Positions 51,448-59,531 of a stretch of 64,000 nucleotides of DNA are shown one piece after another. A program made the translations under genes and the position numbers. The notes beneath the pieces are model-generated. The model made no database searches and had not been told where the DNA came from. It saw only the letters and a program-made list of their open reading frames with translations. The DNA comes from Aliishimia sp045106335 (lineage in GTDB: Bacteria; Pseudomonadota; Alphaproteobacteria; Rhodobacterales; Rhodobacteraceae): contig JBGCEM010000024.1 in NCBI GenBank assembly GCA_045106335.1, positions 1-64,000 of the forward strand, in the 5' to 3' direction. Position 1 is the first letter of the stretch. Each line of letters opens with the position of its first letter.

Positions 51448-52422
51448 CTATTCGGCTGCGATCTTGCGGGCGCGTTTCTTATCGGCATGGGCCATCATCG
51501 CTTCACGTACCCAAGCGCCATCATCCCAAGCCTTGTTGCGGGCCTCAAGCCGTTCCGCCGAGCACGGCCCATTGCCCTTCAGCACATCGAAAAACTCAGA
51601 CCAATCAGGGTCTGTATAGTCGTAATGCCCAGTTTCATCGTTCCATTTCAGGTTCTCGTCCGGGACTGTCAGACCCAAATATTCCGCCTGCGGCACCACG
51701 TCGTCGACGAATTTCTGACGCAGCTCATCATTGGAATTCATCTTGATTTTCCAAGCCATAGATTGACCGGAATGCACGCTTTCCCCGTCAGAGGGACCGA
51801 ACATCATTAAGGACGGAAACCACATCCGATCCAGGGCGTTTTGGGCCATCGCCTTTTGCGCAGGGGTGCCCGCACACAGCTTCATCATGATGTCGTAGCC
51901 TTGGCGCTGGTGGAACGATTCTTCTTTGCAGATCCGCACCATCGCGCGGGCATAGGGCCCGTAAGAGGTCCGCTGCAACGGCACTTGGTTCAGGATCGCG
52001 GCTTGATCAACCAGCCAGCCGACCGCGCCCATATCCGCCCAAGTTAGGGTCGGATAGCTGAAGATGGATGAGTATTTCATGCGCCCGTCCAGCAATTGCC
52101 GGGTCAGGTCATCGCGGGTCACACCCAAGGTCTCGGCAGCGCAATACAGGTACAGCCCATGCCCGGCCTCGTCTTGCACTTTGGCCAGTAGAATCGCTTT
52201 GCGTTCCAAAGTGGGCGCACGGGTGATCCAATTGCCCTCAGGCAGTTGGCCGACGATTTCCGAATGCGCGTGTTGACCTATCTGACGGACCAGGGTCTTG
52301 CGATATCCGTCTGGCATCCAGTCCTTCGGCTCGATCTTTTCACCGGCATCAATACGGTCCTGAAACCGCTGTGCTTCGGCGCTGGTATCGGCGTTTTCGG
52401 ATTTCACCATCTGTGCATACAT
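51448..52422 (-). CDS. paaA: Phenylacetyl-CoA epoxidase catalytic subunit PaaA
   Basis: This 324-residue di-iron monooxygenase subunit has the helix-borne Glu/His ligands in KVQDEAGHGLYLY and ICKEESFHQRQGYD and the PaaA start DRIDAGEKIEPKDWMPDGYR. It performs oxygen insertion into the ring of phenylacetyl-CoA. It lies three bases after the thiolase gene, with paaB-C-D-E next. AAAGGG lies before the ATG. Confidence 0.97.
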   Translation of the reverse strand: MYAQMVKSENADTSAEAQRFQDRIDAGEKIEPKDWMPDGYRKTLVRQIGQHAHSEIVGQLPEGNWITRAPTLERKAILLAKVQDEAGHGLYLYCAAETLGVTRDDLTRQLLDGRMKYSSIFSYPTLTWADMGAVGWLVDQAAILNQVPLQRTSYGPYARAMVRICKEESFHQRQGYDIMMKLCAGTPAQKAMAQNALDRMWFPSLMMFGPSDGESVHSGQSMAWKIKMNSNDELRQKFVDDVVPQAEYLGLTVPDENLKWNDETGHYDYTDPDWSEFFDVLKGNGPCSAERLEARNKAWDDGAWVREAMMAHADKKRARKIAAE

Positions 52423-52425
52423 CGT

Positions 52426-53628
52426 TCAAACCCTTTCTAAAATCATCGCAACACCTTGGCCCACGCCCACACACATCGTGCATAGGGCATATCGTCCACC
52501 GTTGCGTTTTAATTGATAGGCGGCGGTCATCACCAACCGCGCGCCAGACATGCCCAGCGGATGCCCCAACGCGATCGCACCGCCTTGTGCGTTGACGCGT
52601 GGATCCTCATCCCCCACGCCCAGTTCGCGCAGTGTGGCCAGACCTTGCGCGGCGAAGGCTTCATTAAGCTCGATCACATCCATCTGCTCGATGCTCAGGC
52701 CGGCGTGATCCAACACTTTGCGACAGGCTGGCACGGGGCCAATGCCCATCACACGCGGGGCAACGCCCGCCGCTTTCATCGCCACAACGCGCGCCATTGG
52801 GGTCAGAGAATTCGCTTTCATAGCTGCTTCAGAAGCCAGTAAAATCGCGGCAGCGCCATCGTTCACACCAGATGCGTTTCCAGCAGTGACAGTCAGATCC
52901 GCACCGTTAATACCGCGCAGTTTGCCAAGTTTTTCTGCCGAGCTCCCGGGGCGGGGGTGTTCATCATCGGTAATAACAATTTCATTACCCTTGCGCTGCG
53001 GGATCGTGACGGGGGCGATTTCCTCGGTAAACACACCCGCGTCCTGCGCCGCTGTCCACCGCGCCTGCGAGCGCGCGGCAAAGGCATCCTGGTCCGCGCG
53101 ATTGACGGACCAATCTGCTGCAACATTGTCCGCTGTTTGGGGCATCGAATCGATCCCAAATTCGGCCTTCATCGCAGGGTTTACAAAGCGCCAGCCGATG
53201 GTCGTGTCGTAGACGGTGTTGGTGCGGGAAAAAGCAGTGTCGGCCTTTGGCATCACGAAAGGTGCGCGCGACATGCTTTCAATGCCACCCGCAATCACTA
53301 GGTCCAGATCACCGGACTTGATCCCCCTTGCAGCCATCCCGACGGCGTCCATTCCCGAGGCACAAAGGCGATTAACTGTAATACCCGGCACGGTATCGGG
53401 CAATCCCGCCAACAGAGTTGCCATCCGCGCCACATTTCGGTTGTCCTCGCCCGCTTGGTTGGCACAGCCCAAAATCACGTCATCCACCAAAGCCCAATCC
53501 ACGTCAGGATTGCGTTGCATCAAAGCGCGTAACGGAGCAGCGGCCAGGTCATCCGCGCGCACAGAACTGAGTGCGCCGCCATAGCGACCAATCGGCGTAC
53601 GTTGTGCATCACAAATAAAAGCGCTCAT
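52426..53628 (-). CDS. 3-oxoadipyl-CoA/3-oxo-5,6-dehydrosuberyl-CoA thiolase
   Basis: This 400-residue thiolase has the acylated Cys in VNRLCASGMDAVG, the GHPLGMSGARL His region and the C-terminal CTMCVGVGQG. The start SAFICDAQRTPIGRYGG and the paa context fit PaaJ/PcaF, which cleaves 3-oxoadipyl-CoA to succinyl- and acetyl-CoA at the end of the pathway. The ATG at 53628 has AGGGAG upstream. It leads the leftward operon thiolase-paaABCDE-paaZ-paaX. Whether it serves phenylacetate, protocatechuate or both is unclear. Confidence 0.93.
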   Translation of the reverse strand: MSAFICDAQRTPIGRYGGALSSVRADDLAAAPLRALMQRNPDVDWALVDDVILGCANQAGEDNRNVARMATLLAGLPDTVPGITVNRLCASGMDAVGMAARGIKSGDLDLVIAGGIESMSRAPFVMPKADTAFSRTNTVYDTTIGWRFVNPAMKAEFGIDSMPQTADNVAADWSVNRADQDAFAARSQARWTAAQDAGVFTEEIAPVTIPQRKGNEIVITDDEHPRPGSSAEKLGKLRGINGADLTVTAGNASGVNDGAAAILLASEAAMKANSLTPMARVVAMKAAGVAPRVMGIGPVPACRKVLDHAGLSIEQMDVIELNEAFAAQGLATLRELGVGDEDPRVNAQGGAIALGHPLGMSGARLVMTAAYQLKRNGGRYALCTMCVGVGQGVAMILERV

Positions 53629-53947
53629 CAAAGACTCCCTCTTTGCGGCTTAAGGTACCACAGATTACACATTTCACGCAACAATTGCGTTACGAAAATT
53701 CAGATTGGTTCGAAAAAGCGTAACGCAACATTCGATTTTCACCACCTTGACTTGGATCACAAAATTCTCGCAAGCTCGCGCTATGGCAACAACTCATATC
53801 TTCAGACACGCCCGACGAATGCAAGAAATTGCAGTGCTGTACTGTGCGCGCTCGCTCTGAGGGCAGTGATAAATGCCGTTACCGCTGCACCCTTGGTGCT
53901 GTGGGTCATCAAGATGTTCGTTCAGCGGACACATTAGGGAGCCGACT
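53629..53947. other. Divergent intergenic region between the paa and ugp operons
   Basis: About 319 bases hold both outward promoters. I see the dyads near the paa side (53676-53728) and an isolated TTGACT at 53757 without a well-placed -10. No gene is convincing here; a long frame continuing upstream of ugpB is not supported. Confidence 0.5.
53676..53728. promoter_or_regulatory. Dyads upstream of the paa operon, candidate PaaX operators
   Basis: ACGCAA-CAA-TTGCGT (53676-53690) is a tight palindrome. GCGTTACG (53687-53694) and CGTAACGC (53719-53726) form a wider inverted pair with shared GCGT/ACGC half sites. They start about 48 bases before the thiolase start. PaaX itself is encoded in the operon, so binding by PaaX is a reasonable inference. 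Confidence 0.5.
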
Positions 53948-55252
53948 ATGAAATTTTTAAAACTTGCTGCAACCACTGCAGCCATTGGATTTGCAAGCAC
54001 AGCCAGCTTTGCACAGACCGAGATCACCTTTTGGCATGCAATGGGCGGTCAATTGGGCGAAACAGTCAACGCAATGGCTGAACAGTTCAACGCCTCACAA
54101 AGCGACTACAAAATTACACCCGCCTATAAAGGCACGTATGAAGAAACTTTGACCGCGGGCATCGCTGCTTTCCGTGCGGGCGAGCATCCCAATATCATGC
54201 AGGTGTTTGATGCCGGGGCAGCAACAGTTATCGGGGCCAAAGGGGCCACGATCCCTGTGGCGGACCTGATGTCCAACAATGGCATTAACTTTGATATCAA
54301 CGATTACATCGCAGGTGTGCGCTACTTCTACGCCGATAGCGATGGCAAAATGATCGGCATGCCGTTCAATTCGTCCACGCCGATCATGTATTACAACACA
54401 GACGCGCTGGAAAAAGCCGGTGTGACGGCCCCCAAAACCTGGGAAGAGTTCGCTTCGACCACGGCGCCTGCCCTCAAAGCCGCCGGATACATCCCGCTGA
54501 GCCAATCGCACTTGCCTTGGATTTTCACCGAGAACTTCTTTTCCCGGCACAACCTGCAATTTGCGACCAATAACAACGGCTATGACGGCGTCGACACCAA
54601 AATCCTGATCAACCACCCCGCGATCAAAGCGCATTTCACGGCATTGGCCGAATGGAAAGAAGCGGGCATGTTCGAATGGTACGGCACCGGTTGGGGTGAC
54701 AACGCAACGCCGTTCGAGAATGGTGAAGTGGCGATGTGGCTTGGGTCTTCGGGCTCTTTTGGCGGTCTATTGAAACAAGATCTGGGCTTTGAGTTTTCCG
54801 CGACGCAACTGCCCTATTGGGAAGGCGTGACAGCAGAGCCTAAGCAAACCTTTATCGGTGGCGCGGCGCTGTTCGCGATGTCCGGAAAATCCGATGCAGA
54901 AAACAAAGCGACAGCTGACTTTTTCCGCTTTCTGACCGACAGCCAAACCCAGTATTTCTGGCATAAAGAAACCGGTTATGTTCCGATTACAGAAGCAGCC
55001 TATGACACAGCTAAGCAAGACGGTCACTATGACCGGTTCCCAGCGGCTGAAATTGGGATCACGCAGCTGTCTTTGCCCGCAGGTGAGTTCACCAAAGGCT
55101 ATCGCATGGGCTTTTACGTCCAAATCCGTGACATCATGAACCGCGAATACGGTCGGATCCTGACGGGTGAAACGGACGTGGAAAGCGCGTTCAAGGCGAT
55201 TGAAGAAGAAGCCAATGCGCTTTTGGCTCGGTTTGCCAAAACACAAGGCTAA
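53948..55252 (+). CDS. ugpB: Glycerol-3-phosphate-type ABC substrate-binding protein
   Basis: This 434-residue exported binding protein has a Sec signal (KFLKLAATTAAIGFASTASF, cleavage after AQ-type site near residue 22) and the UgpB-like start TEITFWHAMGGQLGETVNAM and segments PFNSSTPIMYYNTDALEKAG. It would bind sn-glycerol-3-phosphate or a glycerophosphodiester in the periplasm. It heads ugpB-A-E-C. A hairpin in the 70-base gap after it may favour its expression. The ATG at 53948 begins the signal peptide. Confidence 0.92.
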   Translation: MKFLKLAATTAAIGFASTASFAQTEITFWHAMGGQLGETVNAMAEQFNASQSDYKITPAYKGTYEETLTAGIAAFRAGEHPNIMQVFDAGAATVIGAKGATIPVADLMSNNGINFDINDYIAGVRYFYADSDGKMIGMPFNSSTPIMYYNTDALEKAGVTAPKTWEEFASTTAPALKAAGYIPLSQSHLPWIFTENFFSRHNLQFATNNNGYDGVDTKILINHPAIKAHFTALAEWKEAGMFEWYGTGWGDNATPFENGEVAMWLGSSGSFGGLLKQDLGFEFSATQLPYWEGVTAEPKQTFIGGAALFAMSGKSDAENKATADFFRFLTDSQTQYFWHKETGYVPITEAAYDTAKQDGHYDRFPAAEIGITQLSLPAGEFTKGYRMGFYVQIRDIMNREYGRILTGETDVESAFKAIEEEANALLARFAKTQG

Positions 55253-55272
55253 ACAACCAAGCTGAAATTTAG

Positions 55273-55298
55273 GATGGCTGCGCGCCTGCGTGGCCATC
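55273..55298 (+). other. Hairpin between ugpB and ugpA
   Basis: GATGGC (55273-55278) pairs with GCCATC (55293-55298), with a further short GC pair inside the loop, 20 bases after the ugpB stop and before ugpA. It has no T-run, so it probably stabilises ugpB mRNA or gives partial termination. Confidence 0.4.
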
Positions 55299-55322
55299 TG
55301 ACCTTTGGGTGGGGACCTTTCC

Positions 55323-56204
55323 ATGAAACGCGCAGGCTTTACCAATATCTGGTTGCCGGTGGCATTGCTGCTACCTCAACTCTCTATTATTGCGATCTTT
55401 TTCTATTGGCCTGCGGGCTATGCCATTCAGTCGTCGTTCTTCTTACAGGACCCGTTTGGGTTCGGGTCGACCTATGTTGGCAGCGATAATTACACCGATC
55501 TTCTGGGCTCAAATGAGTACCGCAAAGTCGCGTGGTTTACGTTGGTTTACACGGCACTTGTCACCTTCTTTTCACTGGCAATCGCGCTTTTATTGGCGGT
55601 CAAGGCCGATAAAGTGCTGCGCGGAGCCAAGACCTATCGCACTTTGTTGATGTGGGTTTATGCGGTGGCGCCCCCGGTTGCGGGCTTCATCGGGATCTTG
55701 ATGTTTGACCAATCCACGGGGCCGCTGACAAAGTTTGCGCAATCTCTGGGGTGGGATTTCAAACTGGGCGTGAACTACAATGACACCGCCACGGCAATGG
55801 TTGTTGTCGCTGTCTGGAAACAGGTGCCGGTTAACTTCATCTTCTTCCTGTCAGGGCTGCAATCCATTCCCAAAGCAGTGCGCGAGGCGGCTTTGATCGA
55901 CAACCGATCCGCTATTAGCCGCTTCTGGGATATCACCTTTCCCCTGTTGGCCCCCACGGCGTTTTTCTTGTTGATTATTAACATTACCTATTCGCTGTTT
56001 GACACGTTTGGGGTCATCGACACGCTGGTTAAGGGCGAGCCAGGGAACAACCCCATGACCTTGGTTTACAAAGTCTACGTGGATGGGTTCCGCGGTAATG
56101 ATCTGGGTGGGTCGTCCGCGCAATCTGTGATTCTCATGGTGCTGGTTCTGGCACTGACAGTCTTTCAATTCCGGCTGATTGAACGCCGGATTCACTATAC
56201 ATAA
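55323..56204 (+). CDS. ugpA: Glycerol-3-phosphate-type ABC permease UgpA
   Basis: This 293-residue permease has about six membrane segments and the EAA loop VREAALIDNRSAISRFWDI. It pairs with UgpE to form the channel. The ATG at 55323 gives the normal N-terminus; an earlier ATG or GTG at 55305 adds only six residues. It follows ugpB after 70 bases and precedes ugpE by 12. Confidence 0.93.
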   Translation: MKRAGFTNIWLPVALLLPQLSIIAIFFYWPAGYAIQSSFFLQDPFGFGSTYVGSDNYTDLLGSNEYRKVAWFTLVYTALVTFFSLAIALLLAVKADKVLRGAKTYRTLLMWVYAVAPPVAGFIGILMFDQSTGPLTKFAQSLGWDFKLGVNYNDTATAMVVVAVWKQVPVNFIFFLSGLQSIPKAVREAALIDNRSAISRFWDITFPLLAPTAFFLLIINITYSLFDTFGVIDTLVKGEPGNNPMTLVYKVYVDGFRGNDLGGSSAQSVILMVLVLALTVFQFRLIERRIHYT

Positions 56205-56216
56205 GGGGCGAAAGAC

Positions 56217-57116
56217 ATGACTGATGTACTAACGACAGATCGTTTGGCACCCCCTCCAAAGCGTCGCAAACCGATTAAGTGGAGCGTCGTTGGCGACCAT
56301 GCTGTGCTGATCCTGGGCTCGCTGTTCATGACATTGCCGCTGATCATGTTGATCCTGGCGACAACAATCACGGATGCAGATTTGGCCAAAGAAGGGCTGC
56401 AGCTGAAGTGGGATGATCAATTCGACGATAACCTGCGCAAAGCGTTGATCGATCCCAAAGGCTTCACCGGTGAGCAAACCGGGATGGTGATGCTTAAGAA
56501 CTCGTTCATCCTTGGCATCGGCTTTGCGGTTGGAAAGATTGTGGTGGGGATGATGGCGGCCTATGCCATTGTCTATTTCCGCATGCGCTTTGCGACCTTT
56601 GCGTTTTGGCTTATCTTTACCACCTTGCTGCTGCCGCTTGAGGTGCGGATTTTGCCGTCCTATGAGGTGATCCAATCCATGGGATTGATTAACACCTATA
56701 CCGGGTTGATCGTGCCGTTGATTGCGTCTGCCACGGCGACATTTTTCTTCCGACAATTCTTTCGATCTGTACCCGAAGAGCTGGTCGAGGCTGCCCGAAT
56801 TGACGGGGCCGGGCCGGTGAAATTCTTTGTCGATATTCTTGTGCCACTTAGCAAAACGATGATCGCGGCGATGTTCATCATCATGTTTGTGTTCGGCTGG
56901 AACCAATATCTGTGGCCGACGATGATCACCACCGAAGAATCGATGTTCACATTGGTGCGCGGGATCAAACAGATCACGCAAGTGCTGCAAGGCGCGACCT
57001 TGCCGGAATTTGGCCGGGCCAACATGTTGGCAGTCATAGCGCTTATTCCACCAGTCCTTGTGGTGATTTTCTTCCAAAGCTGGTTCGTCAAGGGCCTAAC
57101 GGAATCCGATAAGTAG
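56217..57116 (+). CDS. ugpE: Glycerol-3-phosphate-type ABC permease UgpE
   Basis: This 299-residue permease has an N-terminal membrane segment (HAVLILGSLFMTLPLIMLIL), further segments and the EAA loop VEAARIDGAGPVKFFVDILVP. It is the second channel subunit of the importer. GGGGCGAAAG lies before the ATG, and the ATPase gene follows after 12 bases. Confidence 0.93.
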   Translation: MTDVLTTDRLAPPPKRRKPIKWSVVGDHAVLILGSLFMTLPLIMLILATTITDADLAKEGLQLKWDDQFDDNLRKALIDPKGFTGEQTGMVMLKNSFILGIGFAVGKIVVGMMAAYAIVYFRMRFATFAFWLIFTTLLLPLEVRILPSYEVIQSMGLINTYTGLIVPLIASATATFFFRQFFRSVPEELVEAARIDGAGPVKFFVDILVPLSKTMIAAMFIIMFVFGWNQYLWPTMITTEESMFTLVRGIKQITQVLQGATLPEFGRANMLAVIALIPPVLVVIFFQSWFVKGLTESDK

Positions 57117-57128
57117 GGAATACGATAC

Positions 57129-58175
57129 ATGGCGAAAGTCACATTAAGCGGGATCCGCAAGGTCTATCCAAATGGGTTTGAGGCGGTGTCACCTTGCAGT
57201 TTCGACATTCCGGATGGGGAATTTGTCGTTTTGGTTGGACCTTCGGGTTGCGGGAAATCGACGCTGCTGCGCATGATTGCGGGGCTCGAAGAAATCTCGG
57301 CCGGGGATCTGTCCATCGGGCCGAACGTTGTAAATGACATGGATCCGGCGGACCGTAACATCGCGATGGTGTTCCAAAACTACGCGCTTTACCCGCATAT
57401 GACTGTGGCAAAAAACATGGGCTACGGGCTGAAAAATCGCGGTGCGAGCAAGGCAGAGATTGCCCAAAAGGTCGAAGATGCCGCCAAAATGCTGAACCTG
57501 AGCGAATATTTGGACAGTCGTCCCAGCCAACTGTCGGGCGGGCAACGACAACGTGTGGCCATGGGGCGCGCGATAGTACGACAACCTGAACTGTTTCTGT
57601 TTGATGAACCGCTGTCCAATTTGGATGCCAAGCTGCGCAACCAAATGCGGATTGAAATCAAAGCCTTGCAGCGCCGCTTGGGGACAACGGCCGTTTATGT
57701 GACCCATGATCAGGTCGAAGCGATGACCATGGCGGACCGGATTATTGTGCTGAACCAAGGTCGGATTGAACAGATCGGCACCCCGGCTGAGGTCTATCAA
57801 AACCCCGCCTCGACCTTTGTGGCCAGTTTTATTGGTGCCCCTCCGATGAATTTGATCAACGTCATGGCCGAGGGTGGACAGATCGCTTTGGGATCCGGTG
57901 TGACCCTTCCGGTCACTGTGCCGGATCATGTGACAGGACCGGTTCTGTTTGGTGTGCGTCCCGAAGATGCGGTGCCTGGCCAAGGAGACATTCAATTTGA
58001 GATCGAACTGATCGAAGAGCTAGGCGCGCAACGTCTGTTGCATGGGCATCTGGGCGGGCAGCCATTTTCCATCAGCGTGAATAAAGACGACCCAGCAGTG
58101 ACAGGTTCGGTGCCAATTGCGTTCAAGCCCGGTGCCATTCACTATTACAACGAAAAAACCGGGCGGCGTTTGTGA
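57129..58175 (+). CDS. ugpC: Glycerol-3-phosphate-type ABC ATP-binding protein
   Basis: This 348-residue ATPase has Walker A GPSGCGKSTLLRM, signature QLSGGQRQRVAMGRAI, Walker B LFLFDEPLSNLDAKL and the switch region YVTHDQVEAMTMADR, plus the C-terminal regulatory MalK-like domain. It powers uptake through UgpAE. Its GTGA end overlaps the next gene's start. Confidence 0.94.
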   Translation: MAKVTLSGIRKVYPNGFEAVSPCSFDIPDGEFVVLVGPSGCGKSTLLRMIAGLEEISAGDLSIGPNVVNDMDPADRNIAMVFQNYALYPHMTVAKNMGYGLKNRGASKAEIAQKVEDAAKMLNLSEYLDSRPSQLSGGQRQRVAMGRAIVRQPELFLFDEPLSNLDAKLRNQMRIEIKALQRRLGTTAVYVTHDQVEAMTMADRIIVLNQGRIEQIGTPAEVYQNPASTFVASFIGAPPMNLINVMAEGGQIALGSGVTLPVTVPDHVTGPVLFGVRPEDAVPGQGDIQFEIELIEELGAQRLLHGHLGGQPFSISVNKDDPAVTGSVPIAFKPGAIHYYNEKTGRRL

Positions 58176-59176
58176 CCCAACAGGTCTTGCGTTTACCCAG
58201 TGTTAGCACGGGGCAACGGGACCGAATTTTGAAGGCACCGCGGACAATAGCCGCCCATACCGCGCTGATGGACGATGTGCTGGCGATGAACGCGCTTGAG
58301 GCCGGGCGTGGATCTCAGAAGGGTCCTTTGCCCAATACTTTCACGGTAGCAGCGTGGAATGTAGAACGCTGCTTGTTCCCCGAAGCCAGTGCCGTGCATC
58401 TGCAGCCCTTCGCCCCATCCCTTGTTTTGTTGTCAGAAATGGACAGCGGCATGGCGCGCACAGCCCAACGCAATACAACGGCAGACATGGCCGCCGCGCT
58501 GGGAATGCACTATGCGTATGGTGTTGAGTTTTACGAAATGGATCTGGGCGGCGAAACCGAGCGGGCTTATTGTCAGGACGACTTCAACGCCGAGGGCTGG
58601 CACGGAAACGCAATTCTGTCCGCAGCGCCGTTTGAGGATCTGCGCCTGATCCGGTTGGATCAACACGGGCATTGGTTTTGTAGCGACGCGGTGGATCCCG
58701 GGCAGCCTCGGATCGGCGGGCGCATGGCTGTGGCGGGGATCATTGCGACGGATGCGGGGCCTATTTGTGCCGTGTCGACCCACCTGGAAAGCAATGCAGG
58801 GGCGGCGCATCGTCACGCAGAATTTAGTCACTTGCTGAGCGCTATCGAAGATTTCGCCCCGGATATGCCCGTGATTATTGGCGGGGATCTCAACACCGGC
58901 AATCACATCCCCCCGAACTTTGATTGGCGCGATGAGACGCTTTTTCAATTGGCCAAAGATCGGGGATATCATTGGGACCTGACGGCGCCTGGGACCACAA
59001 CGCGGCCCAGTTTGATCACGCCGCACCCGACCCGTGTGATGAAGCTAGATTGGTTTTGTGCGCGCGGGATGACCGGAACACCAGTGCAAACCCTTTCGTC
59101 AGTGGATGTGACTGGTCGACCGTTGTCGGATCACGATTGCATGCTGTGTTCTGTGGATCTGAGCAAAACCGTTTAA
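58172..59176 (+). CDS. Endonuclease/exonuclease/phosphatase (EEP) family phosphodiesterase
   Basis: This 334-residue protein has the EEP-fold catalytic order: AWNVERC (Asn), LLSEMDSG (Glu), GWHGNAIL (His), VSTHLES, GGDLNTGN (Asp and Asn) and the final SDHDCML (Asp and His). It has no signal peptide. It begins with a GTG inside the ugpC stop (GTGA), so it belongs to the ugp operon. Instead of the common glycerophosphodiesterase UgpQ, this enzyme may cleave a phosphodiester of imported substrate; that role is inferred from position. Confidence 0.85.
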   Translation: MTQQVLRLPSVSTGQRDRILKAPRTIAAHTALMDDVLAMNALEAGRGSQKGPLPNTFTVAAWNVERCLFPEASAVHLQPFAPSLVLLSEMDSGMARTAQRNTTADMAAALGMHYAYGVEFYEMDLGGETERAYCQDDFNAEGWHGNAILSAAPFEDLRLIRLDQHGHWFCSDAVDPGQPRIGGRMAVAGIIATDAGPICAVSTHLESNAGAAHRHAEFSHLLSAIEDFAPDMPVIIGGDLNTGNHIPPNFDWRDETLFQLAKDRGYHWDLTAPGTTTRPSLITPHPTRVMKLDWFCARGMTGTPVQTLSSVDVTGRPLSDHDCMLCSVDLSKTV

Positions 59177-59531
59177 GCTTTGTGCATCCGTTGTTTCCGA
59201 TTCCGTAACAAATAAGCGGTGTTCGACCTGGGATTGCGGCAGCTTTGTGACGGTAAAGATGTCTCAACTGCGATTTCAGTCCAATTGACGTTGCTTTTTG
59301 TAGTTTGTTGGAAAACGCATTAGTGCTTTAGTTCATACATTAACTTTATGTTAACCAGGCTTTGCGGTGCTTTGTTGAACCTTAAATGCGCGTCTTCCCA
59401 AGACTGGAAACAATCAGCGACTGAATCGAGTATTGCTCACAATTACCCATATACAGCCACTTTTATGACAATTTTAGCCAGTTAATTCCACCTCAGGATC
59501 GCCAACGGTCCGTGTATGAGTCGTGGGACAA
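59177..59531. other. 355-base intergenic region upstream of the kinase operon
   Basis: I see no credible gene. It is AT-rich in its middle and contains a CtrA-like TTAA-N7-TTAA box at 59340-59354. No convincing sigma-70 hexamer pair stands out, and no terminator hairpin with a T-run is visible after the EEP gene. Confidence 0.5.
59340..59354. promoter_or_regulatory. CtrA-like box TTAA-N7-TTAA
   Basis: TTAACTTTATGTTAACC (59340-59356) contains two TTAAC half sites with the correct 11-base period and is the best CtrA match in the window. It lies 178-192 bases before the kinase start. The match is seen; CtrA control is inferred. Confidence 0.55.

Noticed and set aside
53873..53947. 25-residue N-terminal extension of ugpB
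   Set aside because: It would bury the signal peptide; the ATG at 53948 starts a clean Sec signal.
56229..57077. 282-residue minus-strand frame
   Set aside because: Antisense to ugpE; His/Gln-rich product typical of reverse-strand membrane-gene reading.
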